Of a stretch of 64,000 nucleotides of DNA, positions 11,613 through 23,088 are shown in pieces; position 1 is the stretch's first letter, and every line of letters begins with the position of its first letter. Source of the DNA: Antedon bifida (Eukaryota; Echinodermata; Crinoidea; Comatulida; Antedonidae). The notes under the pieces are model-generated. The model worked only from the letters and a program-made list of their open reading frames with translations. It ran no database searches and was not told the origin of the DNA. The translations under genes were made by a program, and so were the position numbers. Location: positions 25,177,001-25,241,000 of the forward strand of contig OY727095.1 in NCBI GenBank assembly GCA_963402885.1, written 5' to 3'.

Positions 11613-12772
11613 GTGGTGTATAAACTAAAGGCTCTCAAAGCACACTTTTTCAAAGTAAATAACAAAAACAAGACTTCTGGAGAGAGGAGGAACACATTTT
11701 ATGCATATGACCTGTGTCATGACATATGGGGCCACTCTGCACTAGCAACACCAGTCAATTTGTTCAGTTCGATTCAAAACGTTGGTAAGTTGTTGATTTC
11801 CTTTGTTGTTAAAACATTTTTCAAAATCTTTATTACATTTATATTAAATTTTTAAATTACATTTTCATTATTAAACATTACACAAACTATGTTTTTTGAA
11901 AACTTAAATAGAATCTGTCGAAAAATCTAATGGAGTCGGAGATGACCGCGCTAATGAAGAAGTAGTAGTTGGAGTAGGGGAACTAATGGTCGAGAACACA
12001 GATGAACCGAGGATAGAAGAGAACAGAGGAACTGGAGATGAAATAGTATTTGGAGATGAAATAGTACTTGGAGATGAAATAGTATTTGGAGATGAAATAG
12101 CAATCGGAGATAAAAGGGTAATCAGAGATGAAGCAGAAATCAATGATAAAAGAGTAATTGAAGTTGAAACAGTAGTTGCGGATGAAAGAGTAGTTGAAGG
12201 GGAAAGAGTAGTTGGAGAGGATAAACAAATCGAGGAGGCAAACGAGCCTCAACCTCAAGGCAAGTGTAAATAATTAACAATTATTAAATATTTTAATTTT
12301 AATAATATTGTGTTGCATCAATCACAGCATAGTTTAAACCTCAAAATATTACCGGTAGTTTTTAACATTTATTTTCACAGCACCCAAAAAAAAGCCGAAA
12401 AAAAAAAACAAATTCCAGGAGACAATGGAGGCAGTAACAGGGTCACTGAAAGATGTAATAAATACCCAAAATGCTCAGTTCGAAAAAGCTGAAGAACGGC
12501 GCATAGAGAGACAGGAACGCTCTGATGCAGAAATGATCAGGCAACACAATGCTAGTATCCAAAACATGATGTCTGCATTTCAAAACACGCAGATGCAGAC
12601 AATGAGTATGTTGACGAATCTTCTTCAGACAAGAAATGGCCCACCACCAGATCAATATTACCACCCCCATCGAACAGTAGAACTTCATCCCCCATATCAC
12701 TCTCCTGCATATAGTTCTGCCTCATACAGCTCACCACACAACTCAAGTAGTGATAGCTACAGTCCTATCTAA
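11613..12772 (+). CDS. Harbinger accessory protein, Myb/SANT (trihelix)-like; 5' end missing
   Basis: Three exons fit one frame: 11613-11784, 11912-12259 and 12381-12772 (303 visible residues). In PIF/Harbinger elements the second gene encodes a Myb-like DNA-binding partner of the transposase. Residues about 5-45 contain LKAHFFKVNNKNKTSGERR and a following FYAYDLCHDIWG, matching the last helix region of Myb/SANT-like (trihelix) domains; the first helices are absent. Residues ~99-165 are an acidic hexapeptide repeat (GDEIVF type). A lysine-rich KKKPKKKNK (about 176-184) looks like a nuclear localisation signal. A charged, probably coiled-coil region (about 195-260) and a Pro/Tyr/Ser-rich tail end the protein. 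Intron 1 is GT-AG (11785-11911); intron 2 uses the GC donor AAG|GCAAGT (12260-12380). The visible exon opens with GTG, not ATG, so the true first exon is upstream or lost; the AACGTT array sits exactly there. Confidence 0.7.
12034..12231 (+). repeat. 18-bp coding minisatellite
   Basis: Tandem 18-bp units starting GGAGATGAAATAGTA encode hexapeptides of the GDEIVF type within exon 2 of the Myb-like gene. The first four units are almost identical and later ones drift (GDKRVI, NDKRVI, ADERVV, EGERVV). The length is a multiple of three, so unit gain or loss keeps the frame. The result is an acidic spacer between the DNA-binding part and the coiled coil. Confidence 0.8.
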
Positions 12773-12802
12773 AAAAAATTTAGCTAAAGCTAAAATTTGT
12801 TG

Positions 12803-12848
12803 GTGAAACAGGTAGCATCAATTTAAAAATTGATGCTACCTGTTTCAC
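12803..12848. repeat. Perfect 46-bp palindrome between convergent genes
   Basis: Two 22-bp arms (12803-12824 and 12827-12848) are exact reverse complements around a 2-base centre; the outer part reads GTGAAACAGGTAGCATC. It begins 31 bases after the stop codon of the Myb-like gene, and the transposase gene ends on the opposite strand 715 bases further on. In RNA from either strand it would form a strong hairpin in the 3' region. A role in 3'-end formation or in separating convergent transcripts is an inference. Confidence 0.9.
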
Positions 12849-13562
12849 AAAAAAGATGTTCGTTTTACCTAAATGTTTATAGTCATATAGTTAAAATATG
12901 ATACCCATTTAAAAGTAATTTTGTACTTGAAGTATTGGTTTTGCATTTTCCAAATATAAAAAAAAATTTTTGTTTTTACCAAAAATGTTTATGGTATATA
13001 CTGTAATGCTTTTCTGGGCATAGTTTTGACCTATATGAAAATCATTTCAAATCAATGTAGATATTTAATTGATGTTATGCAGAGTTTAAACTTTTAAAAT
13101 ATTTAAAATATTCCACTGAGTTGGAAATGTTACCTTAGTTTTTGTTTGATTTTTACGACAATAAGTTTGTCAGTATTAACTAGCAGTTACACATGTGCAA
13201 GACTTGCTGTGTAGATAGCATTATTACTATTACAAATGCAAATGTGTACATACGCTACTGTATATACTGATATGTCTTTATATTATATTGATAGTTTTTA
13301 ATATATGGTAAAGTTTGAAAAGCTAATGATGTTAGCAAACTAATGTTGAGCATTAAAACAAATACTGAATAATTTATTACTGGTAATTATTTCTTTTAAT
13401 ATGCATACTTACTATATGTGAATACATTGTGTTTGGGTTTTTTTTTCAAAGCCTTATTAATATTTTTTTGGGAACAAAACATCTTAATATTATACTTTTA
13501 CAAGATCTAATATAACTTTTTAGTGACAACAATAGCATCTGATTTAATCCACTATACAGGAT
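12849..13562. other. Spacer between the two Harbinger genes
   Basis: AT-rich, without a notable open frame. It should hold the 3' untranslated regions of both genes. On the minus strand an AATAAA lies at 13373-13378, about 185 bases after the transposase stop, and an ATTAAA at about 13395-13400; either could be its polyadenylation signal. Confidence 0.4.
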
Positions 13563-15657
13563 TCAATGTTGTAAAGAAGCAGTAATGGCATCCCTGATAA
13601 CTACTCCATTATCCAGCCTTCCAACACCATCCTGATTTTCATCTAATGGTATTATAGCAGGTTGGGCTTGCATCTCTTCATTTCTCAAATCATCCCATTC
13701 TTCATTGTATTGTTCTTTGTGTATTTCACAGAAGTTATGCAGTAAACAGCATGCTGCAATGACTTCACTAGAGAAACCCACAGTCACGTCGTTTCTTTTC
13801 ATGAGCCGTCGCCATCTGCCCTTCAGTCTTCCAAATGCGTTTTCAACAACAACTCGGGCAGAACTTAATGTTTTGTTGAAATTGCGCTGTGCTGGAGTAA
13901 GGTTTGCATTGTGTACAAATCCTTTCATCAACCAGGGTTTTAAAGGGTATGCTGGGTCTCCAATTAGGCACACTGGTATATCAATACCATTAATAATAGC
14001 ATTTTTCTGTTAAAAAATCATAGCAAAATCTGTAATAATCACTCATGCAAAATTCACAATTAAGATTAGTGGAATATCTCGATATCTTACATCTCTACTG
14101 AAAAGCAAGCCATTATTTCTGTCTGCTAAAATAGGCAAATCCGAGTGTGCGAAAACCCTGGCGTCGTGTGTTCTTCCAGGCCAACCAGCATATACATCAG
14201 TGAATCTAAACATTTTAAAAACAAGTTATGAGTAAATAATGTCATTACAATTCTTTAAGTTTTGTTAAGGAAAGTGTAAAAACTTTTGCATTTCATATAC
14301 AGTATTACAAAACTACAATTACCTGTATTTATGATCAACAACTGCCTGGAGAATAATGCTATACCATCCCTTTCTGTTGTGGTAGTCTGCTTTGTTATTT
14401 GATGGACCTATGATAGGTAGATGTGTCCCATCTATAGCTCCCGCACATTGGGGAAATCCTTTCCTGCTAAATCCTTCGATGACATGGTCAAGTCTGTCTC
14501 CTTAGAATTTAGAATTATTAAATTAGTAAGAAAACACTGCTAATTCTATGAACAAACATAATTTCATCTCATACAACAAACTTACCTTGTGGAAGTGATA
14601 TATACCGCCGAAAGAACTGATGATTTAGCAAAGCAGACACAACTTGTCTTGTCAATACACACAGTGTTGATATTGCTATGCCAAAAATGTTGGCCAAAGT
14701 TCTAAAAATTAATCAAAGTAATTAATAAATTAAAATGTATTAATTTTAATATAAATGAATAATTCGCCTTTTTACAAACCATGTTTCATTTCATTTCATT
14801 TATTTTGTCTCAAAAAAAAAAAAATAACAAACAATAGAGAGAGATAGGATTCCCAAAAGCGAACTAAATCAAACTATCAAGTGGGTCAATAGCAAAACAA
14901 AATCATCCAACAAAAAAATACAAAATTACAACATTTAAAACATGTGTATCATTAGATGTTATTCAAACTATTAGGGTCCACTAATGATATAACAAATTAA
15001 TACAAAAAAAAATTTTGTTCATCTTCAGGAGTGAAGATGAACATCAATATTTTATGGCAATATTTTTAAACTAGCCTAGTCCATAGGCATACCCATTTTT
15101 TTTTCTATTTCCTTCAACAAAATTCATAACATAAAGATGAATTTTTTTTAATTCATATTATTTTAAGACGTTAGGCCTACATACCGATATTCTGTCGGCG
15201 TTGCCAACCACCAAATTACTATCCCAACTCTCTCTCTGTACGGAATTGCCCTGCGAAAAGTTGTATCTTGTCTCTCAACAAGAGGCCGTAGTTGTTCAGC
15301 AAGTCTATCAAATGTTGCGCGACACATTCGGAAATGTGACCGAAATGTTTCATCGCTGTAATGTTCCACATTAGCAGCCCAAAACAGGCGACCATGGGCA
15401 CGGTTTTGTACCCAGATTCTGCGATCAACAAGGTTCGCTCCAAGCGTTGCGGCTGCCAAAACTTCGACGACTAGGCCCAGTTGACGTCGGTTTAGGGCTA
15501 AACGCCTTCGCCGTCTACTCCGTGAATTTGCTCTCCTTTTCCTTTGTAGATTCATTAAAAATCTAAAATTCAAGTCGTTAATTTGATATATGTATTGAAA
15601 ACATAACGCTTGATAACTCAAAAGTAATGCAAGTATTACAATTTTAACCGGCTCCAT
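13563..15657 (-). CDS. PIF/Harbinger DDE transposase, five exons, intact
   Basis: This enzyme cuts and rejoins the ends of Harbinger elements in the nucleus. Minus-strand exons are 15657-15185, 14701-14586, 14500-14323, 14205-14091 and 14006-13563, all with GT-AG introns. Joined lengths 473+116+178+115+444 give 1,326 bases, 441 residues plus stop, with no frameshift. Residues 39-52 are a basic block with RRRRR (nuclear signal or DNA contact). Residues ~95-185 match the family's N-terminal helical region (FRSHFRMC, RVGIVIWWLAT, then EYRTLANIFGIA across the first splice). Catalytic residues are D220 in CAGAIDGTH, D311 in LIGDPAYPL and E349 in VVVENAFGRLKGRWRRL; VYAGWPGRTHDARVF (260-274) is the conserved block between the first two. 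Length and order fit the DDE_Tnp_4 family. The first ~20 residues are hydrophobic, unusual for a nuclear enzyme; Met35 could be the true start. Confidence 0.92.
14702..15184 (-). other. Intron 1 of the transposase, with a LINE-like 3' tail
   Basis: This 483-base intron has donor GTATGT and acceptor TTTTTAG on the minus strand. Read on the minus strand, it holds a hairpin at 15043-15016, ~200 bases of A/T-rich sequence, then a T-run at 14822-14810 and ATAAATGAAATGAAATGAAA at about 14799-14780. A hairpin followed by short tandem ATGAA-type repeats is typical of CR1-like LINE 3' ends, so a small 5'-truncated insertion is likely. No target-site duplication was found. Confidence 0.45.
15016..15043. 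repeat. 12-bp-arm hairpin in intron 1
   Basis: Exact inverted repeat: TGTTCATCTTCA at 15016-15027, loop GGAG, complement at 15032-15043. It may be the stem-loop of a LINE-derived 3' end. Confidence 0.75.
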
Positions 15658-15859
15658 TGTTATTAAATATTATTCCTGTCGCGCAGACAGGAGTACAGTT
15701 TACTATTTTTACAAATGTTGATTGACAGCACCGGGGTGATGCTGTAGTGTAAATGGGAACAACCCGAGTTCATCTCGCAGTTTTTTCTGTTAGTGTAAAC
15801 GAAAATAGCCTCCGAGTTAAACTCGGGTTACTCTCCCAGTTGATAGTGTAAAAGGGGTA
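15658..15859 (-). promoter_or_regulatory. Harbinger terminal region with subterminal repeats
   Basis: This stretch lies between the transposase start codon and the satellite and should hold the transposase promoter and the right transposon end. TAGTGTAAA occurs three times in the same orientation, at 15745-15753, 15791-15799 and 15844-15852 (46 and 53 bp apart), the last right at the end of the element. A palindromic CCGAGTTAAACTCGG (about 15812-15826) lies between the second and third. Repeated subterminal motifs are typical binding sites for transposase or its Myb-like partner; that role is inferred. No clear TATA box. Confidence 0.55.
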
Positions 15860-15886
15860 TAATTTGGACAACTCGTACCTGATTAT

Positions 15887-16640
15887 TTGGACAACTTGTA
15901 CCTGATTAATTTGGACAACTCGTACCTAATTAATTTGGACAACTCGTACCTGATTAATTTAGCTAACTCGTACCTGATTTATTTGGACAACTCGTACCTA
16001 ATTAAATTGAAAAACTCGTACCTGATTAATTTGGACAACTCGTACCTGATTAATTTGGACAACTCGTACCTAATTATTTGGACAAATCGTACCTGATTAA
16101 TTTGGACAACTCGTACCTAATAATTTGGACAACTCGTACCTGATTAATTTAGCTAACTCGTACCTGATTTATTTGGACAACTCGTACCTAATTAAATTGA
16201 AAAACTCGTACCTGATTAATTTGGACAACTCGTACCTGATTAATTTGGACAACTCGTACCTAATTATTTGGACAACTCGTACCTGATTACTTTGGACAAC
16301 TCGTACCTAATAATTTGGCTAAATCATACCTGATTAATTTGGACAACTCGTACCTAATTAAATTGAACAACTCGTACCCCATTAATTTGGACAACTCGTA
16401 CCTAATAATTTGGACAACTCGTACCTAATTAAATTGGACAACTCGTACCTAATAATTTGGCTAAATCATACCTGATTAATTTGGACAACTCGTACCTAAT
16501 TAAATTGGACAACTCGTACCCGATTAATTTGGACAACTCGTACCTAATTAATTTGGACAACTCGTACCTGATTAATTTGGACAACTCGTATCTGATTATT
16601 TGGACAACTCGTACCTAATAATTTGGCTAAATCATACCTG
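15887..16640. repeat. Satellite higher-order block, copy 1 (partner 17002-17755)
   Basis: The same order of monomer variants recurs 1,115 bp downstream at 17002-17755. Shared rare variants include the GACAAATCGTACC at about 16081 and 17196, and CGTATCTGATTATTTGG at about 16587 and 17702. The copies diverge after about 16640/17755. Confidence 0.7.
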
Positions 16641-17001
16641 ATTAATTTGGACAACTCGTACCTAATTAAATTGGACAACTCGTACCTGATTAATTTGGAC
16701 AACTCGTACCTGATTATTTGGACAACTTGTACCTGATTAATTTGGACAACTCGTACCTAATAATTTGGCTAAACCATACCTGATTAATTTGGATAACTCG
16801 TACCTAATTAATTTGGACAACCCGTACCTGATTAATTTAGCTAACTCGTACCTGATTTATTTGGACAACTCGTACCTGATTAATTTGGACAACTCGTACC
16901 TGATTATTTGGACAACTCGTACCTGATTAATTTGGACAACTCGTACCTAATAATTTGGCTAAATCATACCTGAATAATTTGGACAACTCGTACCTGATTA
17001 T

Positions 17002-17755
17002 TTGGACAACTTGTACCTGATTAATTTGGACAACTCGTACCTAATTAATTTGGACAACTCGTACCTGATTAATTTAGCTAACTCGTACCTGATTTATTTG
17101 GACAACTCGTACCTAATTAAATTGAAAAACTCGTACCTGATTAATTTGGACAACTCGTACCTGATTAATTTGGACAACTCGTACCTAATTATTTGGACAA
17201 ATCGTACCTAATTAATTTGGACAACTCGTACCTAATAATTTGGACAACTCGTACCTGATTAATTTAGCTAACTCGTACCTGATTTATTTGGACAACTCGT
17301 ACCTAATTAAATTGAAAAACTCGTACCTGATTAATTTGGACAACTCGTACCTGATTAATTTGGACAACTCGTACCTAATTATTTGGACAACTCGTACCTG
17401 ATTACTTTGGACAACTCGTACCTAATAATTTGGCTAAATCATACCTGATTAATTTGGACAACTCGTACCTAATTAAATTGAACAACTCGTACCCCATTAA
17501 TTTGGACAACTCGTACCTAATAATTTGGACAACTCGTACCTAATTAAATTGGACAACTCGTACCTAATAATTTGGCTAAATCATACCTGATTAATTTGGA
17601 CAACTCGTACCTAATTAAATTGGACAACTCGTACCCGATTAATTTGGACAACTCGTACCTAATTAATTTGGACAACTCGTACCTGATTAATTTGGACAAC
17701 TCGTATCTGATTATTTGGACAACTCGTACCTAATAATTTGGCTAAATCATACCTG
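17002..17755. repeat. Satellite higher-order block, copy 2 (partner 15887-16640)
   Basis: Copy of the block at 15887-16640 with an offset of 1,115 bp and a few base differences. It shows that the unit of amplification here was a multi-monomer block rather than a single 24-mer. Confidence 0.7.
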
Positions 17756-20559
17756 ATTAAATTGGACAACTCATACCTAATTAAATTGGACAACTCGTAC
17801 CTAATTAATTTGTCTAACTCGTACCTGAATAATTTGGACAACTCGTACCTAATAATTTGGCTAAATCATACCTGATTAATTTGGACAACTCGTACCTAAT
17901 TAAATTGGACAACTCGTACCTAATTAATTTGGCTAACTCGTACCGGATTAATTTGGACAACTCGTACCTGATTAATTTGGACAACTCGTACCTGATTAAT
18001 TTGGACAACTTGTACCTGATTAATTTGGCTAAATCATACCTGATTAATTTGGATAACTCGTACCTAATTAATTTGGACAACTCGTACCTGAATAATTTAG
18101 CTAACTCGTACCTGATTTATTTGGACAACTCGTACCTAATTAAATTGAAAAATTCGTACCTGATTAATTTGGACAACTCGTACCTGATAAATTTGGACAA
18201 CTCGTACGTGATTATTTGGACAACTCGTACCTAATAATTTGGCTAAATCATACCTGATTAATTTGGACAATCGTACCTAATTAAATTGGACAACTCGTAC
18301 CCGATTAATTTGGACAACTCGTACCTAATAATGTGGCTAAATCATACCTGATTAATTTGGACAACTCGTACCTAATTAAATTGGACAACTCGTACCAGAT
18401 TAATTTGGACAACTCATACCTAATTAATTTGGCTAACTCGTACCTGATTAATTTGGACAACTCGTACCTAATTAAATTGGACAACTCGTACCCGATTAAT
18501 TTCGACAACTCGTACCTAATTAAGTTGGACAACTCGTATCTGATTATTTGGACAACTCGTACCTAATAATTTGGCTAAATCATACCTGATTAATTTGGAC
18601 AACTCGTACCTAATTAAATTGGACAACTCGTACCTAATTAATTTGGCTAACTCGTACCTGATTAATTTGGACAACTCGTACCTGATTATTTGGACAACTT
18701 GTACCTGATTAATTTGGACAACTCGTACCTAATAATTTGGCTAAACCATACCTGATTAATTTGGATAACTCGTACCTAATTAATTTGGACAACTCGTACC
18801 TGATTAATTTAGCTAACTCGTACCTGATTTATTTGGACAACTCGTACCTGATTAATTTGGACAACTCGTACCTGATTATTTGGACAACTCGTACCTGATT
18901 AATTTGGACAACTCGTACCTAATAATTTGGCTAAATCATACCTGATTAATTTGGACAACTCGTACCTAATTAAATTGGACAACTCGTACCTAATTAATTT
19001 GGCTAACTCGTACCTGAATAATTTGGACAACTCGTACCTGATTATTTGGACAACTTGTACCTGATTAATTTGGACAACTCGTACCTAATTAATTTGGACA
19101 ACTCGTACCTGATTAATTTAGCTAACTCGTACCTGATTTATTTGGACAACTCGTACCTAATTAAATTGAAAAACTCGTACCTGATTAATTTGGAAAACTC
19201 GTACCTGATTAATTTGGACAACTCGTACCTAATAATTTGGACAACTCGTACCTGATTAATTTAGCTAACTCGTACCTGATTTATTTGGACAACTCGTACC
19301 TAATTAAATTGAAAAACTTGTACCTGATTAATTTGGACAACTCGTACCTGATTAATTTGGACAACTCGTACCTAATTATTTGGACAACTCGTACCTGATT
19401 ACTTTGGACAACTCGTACCTAATAATTTGGCTAAATCATACCTGATTAATTTGGACAACTCGTACCTAATTAAATTGGACAACTCGTACCCGATTAATTT
19501 GGACAACTCGTACCTAATTAAATTGAACAACTCGTACCCCATTAATTTGGACAACTCGTACCTAATAATTTCGCTAAATCATACCCGATTAATTTGGACA
19601 ACTCGTACCTAATTAAATTGGACAACTCGTACCTAAATAATTTGGCTAACTCGTACCTGATTAATTTAGCTAACTCGTACCTGATTAATTTGGACAACTC
19701 GTACCTGATTATTTGGACAACTCGTACCTGATTAATTTGGACAACTCGTACCTAATAATTTGGCTAAATCATACCTGATTAATTTGGACAACTCGTACCT
19801 AATTAAATTGGACAACTCGTACCTAATTAATTTGGCTAACTCGTACCTGAATAATTTGGACAACTCGTACCTGATTATTTGGACAACTTGTACCTGATTA
19901 ATTTGGACAACTCGTACCTAATTAATTTGGACAACTCGTACCTGATTAATTTAGCTAACTCGTACCTGATTTATTTGGACAACTCGTACCTAATTAAATT
20001 GAAAAACTCGTACCTGATTAATTTGGACAACTCGTACCTGATTAATTTGGACAACTCGTACCTAATTATTTGGACAACTCGTACCTGATTAATTTGGACA
20101 ACTCGTACCTAATAATTTGGACAACTCGTACCTGATTAATTTAGCTAACTCGTACCTGATTTATTTGGACAACTCGTACCTAATTAAATTGAAAAACTTG
20201 TACCTGATTAATTTGGACAACTCGTACCTGATTAATTTGGACAACTCGTACCTGATTAATTTGGACAACTCGTACCTAATTAATTTGGACAACTCGTACC
20301 TGATTAATTTAGCTAACTCGTACCTGATTTATTTGGACAACTCGTACCTAATTAAATTGAAAAACTCGTACCTGATTAATTTAGACAACTCGTACCTGAT
20401 TAATTTGGACAACTCGTACCTAATTATTTGGACAATTCGCACCTGATTAATTTGGACAACTCGTACCTAATAATTTGGCTAAATCATACCCGATTAATTT
20501 GGACAACTCGTACCTAATTAAATTGGACAACTCGTACCTGAATAATTTGAACAACTTGT

Positions 20560-23088
20560 ACCTGATTAATTTGGACAACTCGTACCTAATTAATTTGGAC
20601 AACTCGTACCTGATTAATTTAGCTAACTCGTACCTGATTTATTTGGACAACTCGTACCTAATTAAATTGAAAAACTCGTACCTGATTAATTTGGACAACT
20701 CGTACCTGATTAATTTGGACAACTCGTACCTAATTATTTCGACAACTCGTACCTGATTAATTTAGCTAACTCGTACCTGATTAATTTGGACAACTCGTAC
20801 CTGATTATTTGGACAACTCGTACCTGATTAATTTGGACAACTCGTACCTAATAATTTGGCTAAATCATACCTGATTAATTTGGACAACTCGTACCTAATT
20901 AAATTGGACAACTCGTACCTAATTAATTTGGCTAACTCGTACCTGAATAATTTGGACAACTCGTACCTGATTATTTGGACAACTTGTACCTGATTAATTT
21001 GGACAACTCGTACCTAATTAATTTGGACAACTCGTACCTGATTAATTTAGCTAACTCGTACCTGATTTATTTGGACAACTCGTACCTAATTAAATTGAAA
21101 AACTCGTACCTGATTAATTTGGACAACTCGTACCTAATTATTTGGACAACTCGTACCTAATTAATTTGGACAACTCGTACCTAATAATTTGGACAACTCG
21201 TACCTGATTAATTTAGCTAACTCGTACCTGATTTATTTGGACAACTCGTACCTAATTAAATTGAAAAACTTGTACCTGATTAATTTGGACAACTCGTACC
21301 TGATTAATTTGGACAACTCGTACCTAATTATTTGGACAACTCGTACCTGATTACTTTGGACAACTCGTACCTAATAATTTGGCTAAATCATACCTGATTA
21401 ATTTGGACAACTCGTACCCGATTAATTTGGACAACTCGTACCTAATTAAATTGAACAACTCGTACCCCATTAATTTGGACAACTCGTACCTAATAATTTC
21501 GCTAAATCATACCCGATTAATTTGGACAACTCGTACCTAATTAAATTGGACAACTCGTACCTAAAGAATTTGGCTAACTCGTACCTGATTAATTTGGACA
21601 ACTCGTACCTGATTATTTGGACAACTCGTACCTGATTAATTTGGACAACTCGTACCTAATAATTTGGCTAAATCATACCTGATTAATTTGGACAACTCGT
21701 ACCTAATTAAATTGGACAACTCGTACCTAATTAATTTGGCTAACTCGTACCTGAATAATTTGGACAACTCGTACCTGATTATTTGGACAACTTGTACCTG
21801 ATTAATTTGGACAACTCGTACCTGATTTATTTGGACAACTCGTACCTGATTTATTTGGACAACTCGTACCTGATTAATTTGGACAACTCGTACCTGATTA
21901 ATTTGGACAACTCGTACCTAATTATTTGGACAACTCGTACCTGATTAATTTGGACAACTCGTACCTAATAATTTGGACAACTCGTACCTGATTAATTTAG
22001 CTAACTCGTACCTGATTTATTTGGACAACTCGTACCTAATTAAATTGAAAAACTTGTACCTGATTAATTTGGACAACTCGTACCTAATTAATTTGGACAA
22101 CTCGTACCTGATTAATTTAGCTAACTCGTACCTGATTTATTTGGACAACTCGTACCTAATTAAATTGAAAAACTCGTACCTGATTAATTTGGACAACTCG
22201 TACCTGATTAATTTGGACAACTCGTACCTAATTATTTCGACAACTCGTACCTGATTAATTTAGCTAACTCGTACCTGATTAATTTGGACAACTCGTACCT
22301 GATTATTTGGACAACTCGTACCTGATTAATTTGGACAACTCGTACCTAATAATTTGGCTAAATCATACCTGATTAATTTGGACAACTCGTACCTAATTAA
22401 ATTGGACAACTCGTACCTAATTAATTTGGCTAACTCGTACCTGAATAATTTGGACAACTCGTACCTGATTATTTGGACAACTTGTACCTGATTAATTTGG
22501 ACAACTCGTACCTAATTAATTTGGACAACTCGTACCTGATTAATTTAGCTAACTCGTACCTGATTTATTTGGACAACTCGTACCTAATTAAATTGAAAAA
22601 CTCGTACCTGATTAATTTGGACAACTCGTACCTAATTATTTGGACAACTCGTACCTGATTAATTTGGACAACTCGTACCTAATAATTTGGACAACTCGTA
22701 CCTGATTAATTTAGCTAACTCGTACCTGATTTATTTGGACAACTCGTACCTAATTAAATTGAAAAACTTGTACCTGATTAATTTGGACAACTCGTACCTG
22801 ATTAATTTGGACAACTCGTACCTAATTATTTGGACAACTCGTACCTGATTACTTTGGACAACTCGTACCTAATAATTTGGCTAAATCATACCTGATTAAT
22901 TTGGACAACTCGTACCCGATTAATTTGGACAACTCGTACCTAATTAAATTGAACAACTCGTACCCCATTAATTTGGACAACTCGTACCTAATAATTTCGC
23001 TAAATCATACCCGATTAATTTGGACAACTCGTACCTAATTAAATTGGACAACTCGTACCTAAATAATTTGGCTAACTCGTACCTGATT
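20560..23088. repeat. ~1.5-kb satellite higher-order repeat, two copies
   Basis: Segments at about 20560-21590 and 22058-23088 share the same monomer order at an offset of 1,498 bp, including the rare TAATTTCGCTAAATCATACC near 21490 and 22990. After 21590/23088 the match resumes with the offset raised to 1,522 bp, a gain of exactly one 24-bp monomer. Related blocks also occur near 19046 and 19879. Confidence 0.65.

Larger units (their letters stand above)
11613..15859. mobile_element. PIF/Harbinger DNA transposon, left end not found
   Basis: The two genes lie tail to tail, Myb-like on plus and transposase on minus, the usual gene content of PIF/Harbinger elements. The right end is probably at 15857-15859, where GATAGTGTAAAAGGGG meets the satellite at a TAA, matching the family's TTA/TAA target preference. 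The complementary left inverted repeat (expected to start CCCCTTTTACACTATC) was not found by eye anywhere upstream. The element is therefore truncated, rearranged by the AACGTT array, or has diverged ends. Confidence 0.7.

Noticed and set aside
11904-12258. Minus-strand open frames rich in SPNTISS or FISKYYF
   Set aside because: These are antisense shadows of the acidic coding minisatellite of the Myb-like gene.
13705-14013. Plus-strand 102-codon frame
   Set aside because: It is antisense to exon 5 of the transposase, which carries the conserved catalytic motifs.
15860-16000. Telomeric or CENP-B-box-containing repeat
   Set aside because: The monomer has no TTAGGG-type unit and no match to the CENP-B box pattern TTCG....A..CGGG.
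17857-18234. 125-codon repeat protein (INLDNSYL), also at 29574 and 31688
   Set aside because: A by-product of stop-free 24-bp monomers. It is equally open on the other strand, and the starts are chance ATGs created by the preceding base context.
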